64,000 bases of DNA, taken from positions 1 through 64,000 of the forward strand of contig CAZJBS010000015.1 of assembly GCA_964544475.1 (NCBI GenBank), read 5' to 3'. The position numbers and the translations under genes were made by a program. Positions within the stretch are counted from its first letter, which is position 1, and each line of letters opens with the position of its first letter. Of this stretch, positions 61,645 to 64,000 are shown one piece after another. The notes below the pieces were generated by a model. The model had not been told where the DNA came from and searched no databases. It saw nothing but the letters and a program-made list of their open reading frames with translations. Source of the stretch: CAZJBS01 sp964544475 (GTDB taxonomy: Bacteria > CLD3 > SB21).

Positions 61645-62346
61645 ATGACCCAACGAGTCGTTCTGATCACGGGGGCAAGCCGAGGTATCGGCGCCGAGAT
61701 TTCGAGAACATTCGCCCGTGCGGGTTTCTTTGTTGTCGGCGTATCCAGGGACCAAATTGCCCTGGATGCCGTTGCGACCGAATTGAGAGGTTCGTTTCTT
61801 GGAATGGCCGCCAGTGTGCAGTCTGAAGAGAGCGTGAATACTCTGGTTGAGTCGGTCAAAGGACGTCACGGTCATGTGGATGTACTGGTCAATTGCGCCG
61901 GGGTGGGTTTTGTGGAGCCGATCGTGGGTACGTCGCTGGAACACTGGCAACGGACCATCGACGTGAATTTGACCGGGGCGTTCTTGATGACCAAGGCTTG
62001 TTTTCCGTTGCTGAAAAAGAGTACGAAGCCGCACATTTTCAACATCGCTTCCGTTGCCGGCCGGAAGGGTTTTCCCGGTTGGGGCGCTTATGCCGCCTCG
62101 AAATTCGGTCTGCTGGGATTGACCGATGTAATGCGGGAGGAACTGAGAGCGGACGGCATCAAAGTGACGGCCATCATTGCCGGCGCAACCGACACGCCTT
62201 TCTGGGACGGCCTGTCGATGGAAGTGGATCGACGCCAGATGGTGCCCGTGGCGGACATTGCCGGCGCCGTGTGGCTTGCGTATTCACAGAGCGCAACCGC
62301 TTCGACCGATGAGATCATTATTAAACCTGCCCGTGGAGACTTCTAA
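61645..62346 (+). CDS. SDR family NAD(P)-dependent oxidoreductase
   Basis: 233 residues. TGASRGIGAEISR at residues 9-21 is the cofactor-binding T-G-x-x-x-G-x-G; the catalytic Tyr149-x-x-x-Lys153 is YAASK and the Ser is in NIASVAG. NCAG-VGFVEP is the usual N-x-A-G. NAD or NADP and substrate are not decidable. The gene ends 9 bases before the GGDEF protein. Confidence 0.9.
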   Translation: MTQRVVLITGASRGIGAEISRTFARAGFFVVGVSRDQIALDAVATELRGSFLGMAASVQSEESVNTLVESVKGRHGHVDVLVNCAGVGFVEPIVGTSLEHWQRTIDVNLTGAFLMTKACFPLLKKSTKPHIFNIASVAGRKGFPGWGAYAASKFGLLGLTDVMREELRADGIKVTAIIAGATDTPFWDGLSMEVDRRQMVPVADIAGAVWLAYSQSATASTDEIIIKPARGDF

Positions 62347-62355
62347 AGCGAGGTT

Positions 62356-63363
62356 ATGATGAGTTCCGAAGTAACCGAGAACATCGTCGCCCAGGAGCAG
62401 GATGTCGAATCCGTGAATCCCAAGCGCCAGACGCGGGTCTTGGTGGTGGATGATGATGAAGACGGATTGTATATCCTGAAACTGCTCCTGACGAAGATGA
62501 AATACGAGGTCCACACGGCACGCGACGGGGAAGAAGCGCTTCAAAAGGCCGAGGCGTTGGTGCCGGACATCATCCTGCTGGATGTCATGATGCCCAAGCT
62601 CAACGGTTTTGAGGTGTGCAAACGGGTCAAAGCATCGCCCGAAGGCATGTACATCCCGATCATCCTGCTCACCGCTAAGAGCGAACTGATGAGCAAGATC
62701 GAAGGGCTGGATTGCGGGGCCGACGAATACCTGACCAAACCCTACGACATGAGCGAACTCACCGCGCGGATCCGCTCGATGCTGCGCATCAAGGGTCTCA
62801 ACGACTCGCTGCGCACGGCCAATCGCCAGCTTGAGGAACTTTCCGTCACGGATGAACTCACCAAGTTGTACAACCGACGCTACATCAACCGGAAGCTGGA
62901 TGAGGAATTCCGCCGTGCGACACGTTACAAACGCCCGCTGTCCCTGCTGATGTTCGATGCCGATCACTTCAAGTCGGTCAACGACACGTACGGTCACGCC
63001 TTCGGCGACGTCGTGCTCCGTGATATCGCGCGGATCATCCTCGATACGGCACGCGAGGTCGATATCTGCGGGAGATTCGGCGGCGAGGAATTTATCGCGA
63101 TACTTCCGGATACGGAGTTGGACCGTGCCCTGATTGTGGGTGATCGTATTCGCAAGAATGTCGAGTCCCACGAATTCGCCGACGGCCATCACAGTACACG
63201 CCGAACGGTCAGCGTAGGCATTGCGGCGTTGCCCGAAGATTCCATCAAAGATGAGTTTGAGTTGGTGGAATGGGCCGACAAGGCGCTGTACCACGCCAAG
63301 ACCCACGGGCGCAACCAGGTCGTGTCCCACAAAGATCTCCCGGAATTCAACAAACCGGCATGA
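62356..63363 (+). CDS. Response regulator with GGDEF output (diguanylate cyclase)
   Basis: 335 residues: receiver (about 26-140; VVDDDEDG, phospho-acceptor Asp75 in ILLDVMMPK, Lys in YLTKPYDM) and GGDEF domain (about 165-330) with active-site GGEEF at 242-246. An R-x-x-D inhibitory site (REVD) lies 5 residues before it, so product inhibition by c-di-GMP is expected. The layout matches PleD-like and WspR-like enzymes. The stop overlaps the acylphosphatase start. Confidence 0.93.
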   Translation: MMSSEVTENIVAQEQDVESVNPKRQTRVLVVDDDEDGLYILKLLLTKMKYEVHTARDGEEALQKAEALVPDIILLDVMMPKLNGFEVCKRVKASPEGMYIPIILLTAKSELMSKIEGLDCGADEYLTKPYDMSELTARIRSMLRIKGLNDSLRTANRQLEELSVTDELTKLYNRRYINRKLDEEFRRATRYKRPLSLLMFDADHFKSVNDTYGHAFGDVVLRDIARIILDTAREVDICGRFGGEEFIAILPDTELDRALIVGDRIRKNVESHEFADGHHSTRRTVSVGIAALPEDSIKDEFELVEWADKALYHAKTHGRNQVVSHKDLPEFNKPA

Positions 63364-63635
63364 TGCAACGAGCCACGATCCGCGTCCTTGGCCTGGTCCA
63401 GGGTGTCGGGTATCGACGGTTTGCCGAGAAGCGGGCACGGGCCATCGGGCTGAATGGGTTCGTCCGCAACGAGGACAGCGGGGCCGTCTGCGTCGATGTG
63501 GAAGGTGAGCGCGTGGCGATCGAGACCTATATCGAACAACTTCGTGCCGGTCCGGCCTTTGCGCGTGTGTCCGACGTGAACGTTCAATGGCTGGAGTACG
63601 AGGGCCGTTACCGCGTTTTCGAAATCATGTACTGA
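63360..63635 (+). CDS. Acylphosphatase
   Basis: 91 residues. The loop GLVQGVGYRRFAEKRA contains the catalytic Arg, and LNGFVRNEDSGAVCVDVEG the catalytic Asn, the two conserved active-site residues. It hydrolyses acyl phosphates such as carbamoyl or 1,3-bisphosphoglycerate. The start ATG overlaps the TGA of the GGDEF gene (ATGA). Confidence 0.92.
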   Translation: MMQRATIRVLGLVQGVGYRRFAEKRARAIGLNGFVRNEDSGAVCVDVEGERVAIETYIEQLRAGPAFARVSDVNVQWLEYEGRYRVFEIMY

Positions 63636-63655
63636 AACCGTCAGGTGAAACCGTT

Positions 63656-64000
63656 ATGGACTTGAAATCGCTGATTCGCAACGTGCCGGATTTTCCGAAG
63701 CCCGGCATTCAGTTCAAAGACATCACCACGCTGATCAAGGATGGCCAGGCGCTTCGGGAAGCGACGACTGGCCTCAAAGCGTTGTGCCCATCCAACATTG
63801 ACGCCATTGCGGGCATCGAATCGCGCGGATTTGTGTTTGCTTCCATTCTGGCCCATGACCTTGGCAAGGGTCTGATTCTTGTGCGAAAACCCGGCAAGTT
63901 GCCGGCCGATTCCATTTCCGCGTCTTACGAGCTGGAGTACGGTCAAAACGTGCTCCACATGCACTCGGATGCCGTTCGACCAGGACAGCGAGTGGCCGTC
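63656..64000 (+). CDS. apt: Adenine phosphoribosyltransferase (3' truncated by the window)
   Basis: 115 residues are visible and the frame runs off the end. DFPKPGIQFKDITTLIKDG and AIAGIESRGFVFASILA are the hallmark N-terminal APRT sequences, and VRKPGKLPADS the loop that closes on the substrate. It makes AMP from adenine and PRPP. The PRPP-binding motif lies beyond the end. AGGTGA precedes the ATG. Confidence 0.95.
   Translation, partial: MDLKSLIRNVPDFPKPGIQFKDITTLIKDGQALREATTGLKALCPSNIDAIAGIESRGFVFASILAHDLGKGLILVRKPGKLPADSISASYELEYGQNVLHMHSDAVRPGQRVAV

Overview
The window is a stretch of a metagenome-assembled chromosome from an uncultivated bacterium, most likely of the FCB superphylum (Bacteroidota, Chlorobiota/Ignavibacteria or a related candidate phylum). 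The evidence is: four secreted proteins ending in an NFPNPFNPSTTIRF-type C-terminal sorting domain, the long Bacteroidota-style IspH, two propeller-type sensor kinases, a GGGP-type UbiA prenyltransferase, and FG-GAP/ASPIC proteins. I saw no rRNA, tRNA, CRISPR array, insertion sequence or phage gene. Two 100-N gaps (12816-12915 and 45429-45528) are each flanked by the same 55 bases on both sides. Removing the Ns and one 55-base copy restores a clean frame in both interrupted genes, so these are assembly joins rather than missing sequence.

Layout. 1-1375: end of a BNR-repeat protein coupled to a MoaD/ThiS-like protein. 1429-5034: two tandem FG-GAP/ASPIC secreted paralogues. 5119-9038: a propeller sensor kinase and its NarL-type regulator, with a possible 14-codon leader ORF between them. 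9265-12630: DUF1761, RidA, M28 peptidase and an orphan PstS-like lipoprotein. 12684-17176: HEAT-type protein, SRPBCC protein, MmcQ/YjbR protein, IspH and an APC permease. 17253-21909: a secreted tail protein and a lipoprotein facing each other across a 332-base region with an intrinsic terminator in each leader, then a decayed gene remnant and a small lipoprotein. 22014-29701: class V aminotransferase translationally coupled to a second propeller kinase, its regulator, a receiver-like protein with an apparent ATA start, a globin-like protein with Tyr where haem globins have the proximal His, then SerA and a membrane protein.

29733-36194: a candidate small RNA with its own sigma70-type promoter and terminator, then a minus-strand operon of DUF350, glutathionylspermidine-synthase-like ligase, Tat-type lipoprotein, a cytoplasmic protein and two GT2 glycosyltransferases. 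It partly resembles the yjfL/yjfC neighbourhood of enterobacteria. 36290-49244: two alpha/beta hydrolases, a large secreted tail protein, a CNNM/CorC-type protein, DUF1684, an ECF sigma/anti-sigma pair with an S41 protease, a TonB-like protein and an amidohydrolase lipoprotein. 49258-54555: an ion-homeostasis cluster of CPA1 antiporter, cyclic-nucleotide-binding protein, K+ channel (split by a frameshift) and CPA2 antiporter. 54841-60691: core translation and secretion genes typA, ffh, rpsP, khpA, rimM, trmD and rplS, ending in a strong terminator. 60692-64000: UbiA-type prenyltransferase, SDR, receiver-GGDEF protein, acylphosphatase and the start of apt.

The most interesting signals are non-coding: the small RNA at 29733-29805 and the terminator/antiterminator-like leader at 19884-19928. 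Next comes the degenerate receiver plus His-less globin pair placed behind a sensor kinase operon.
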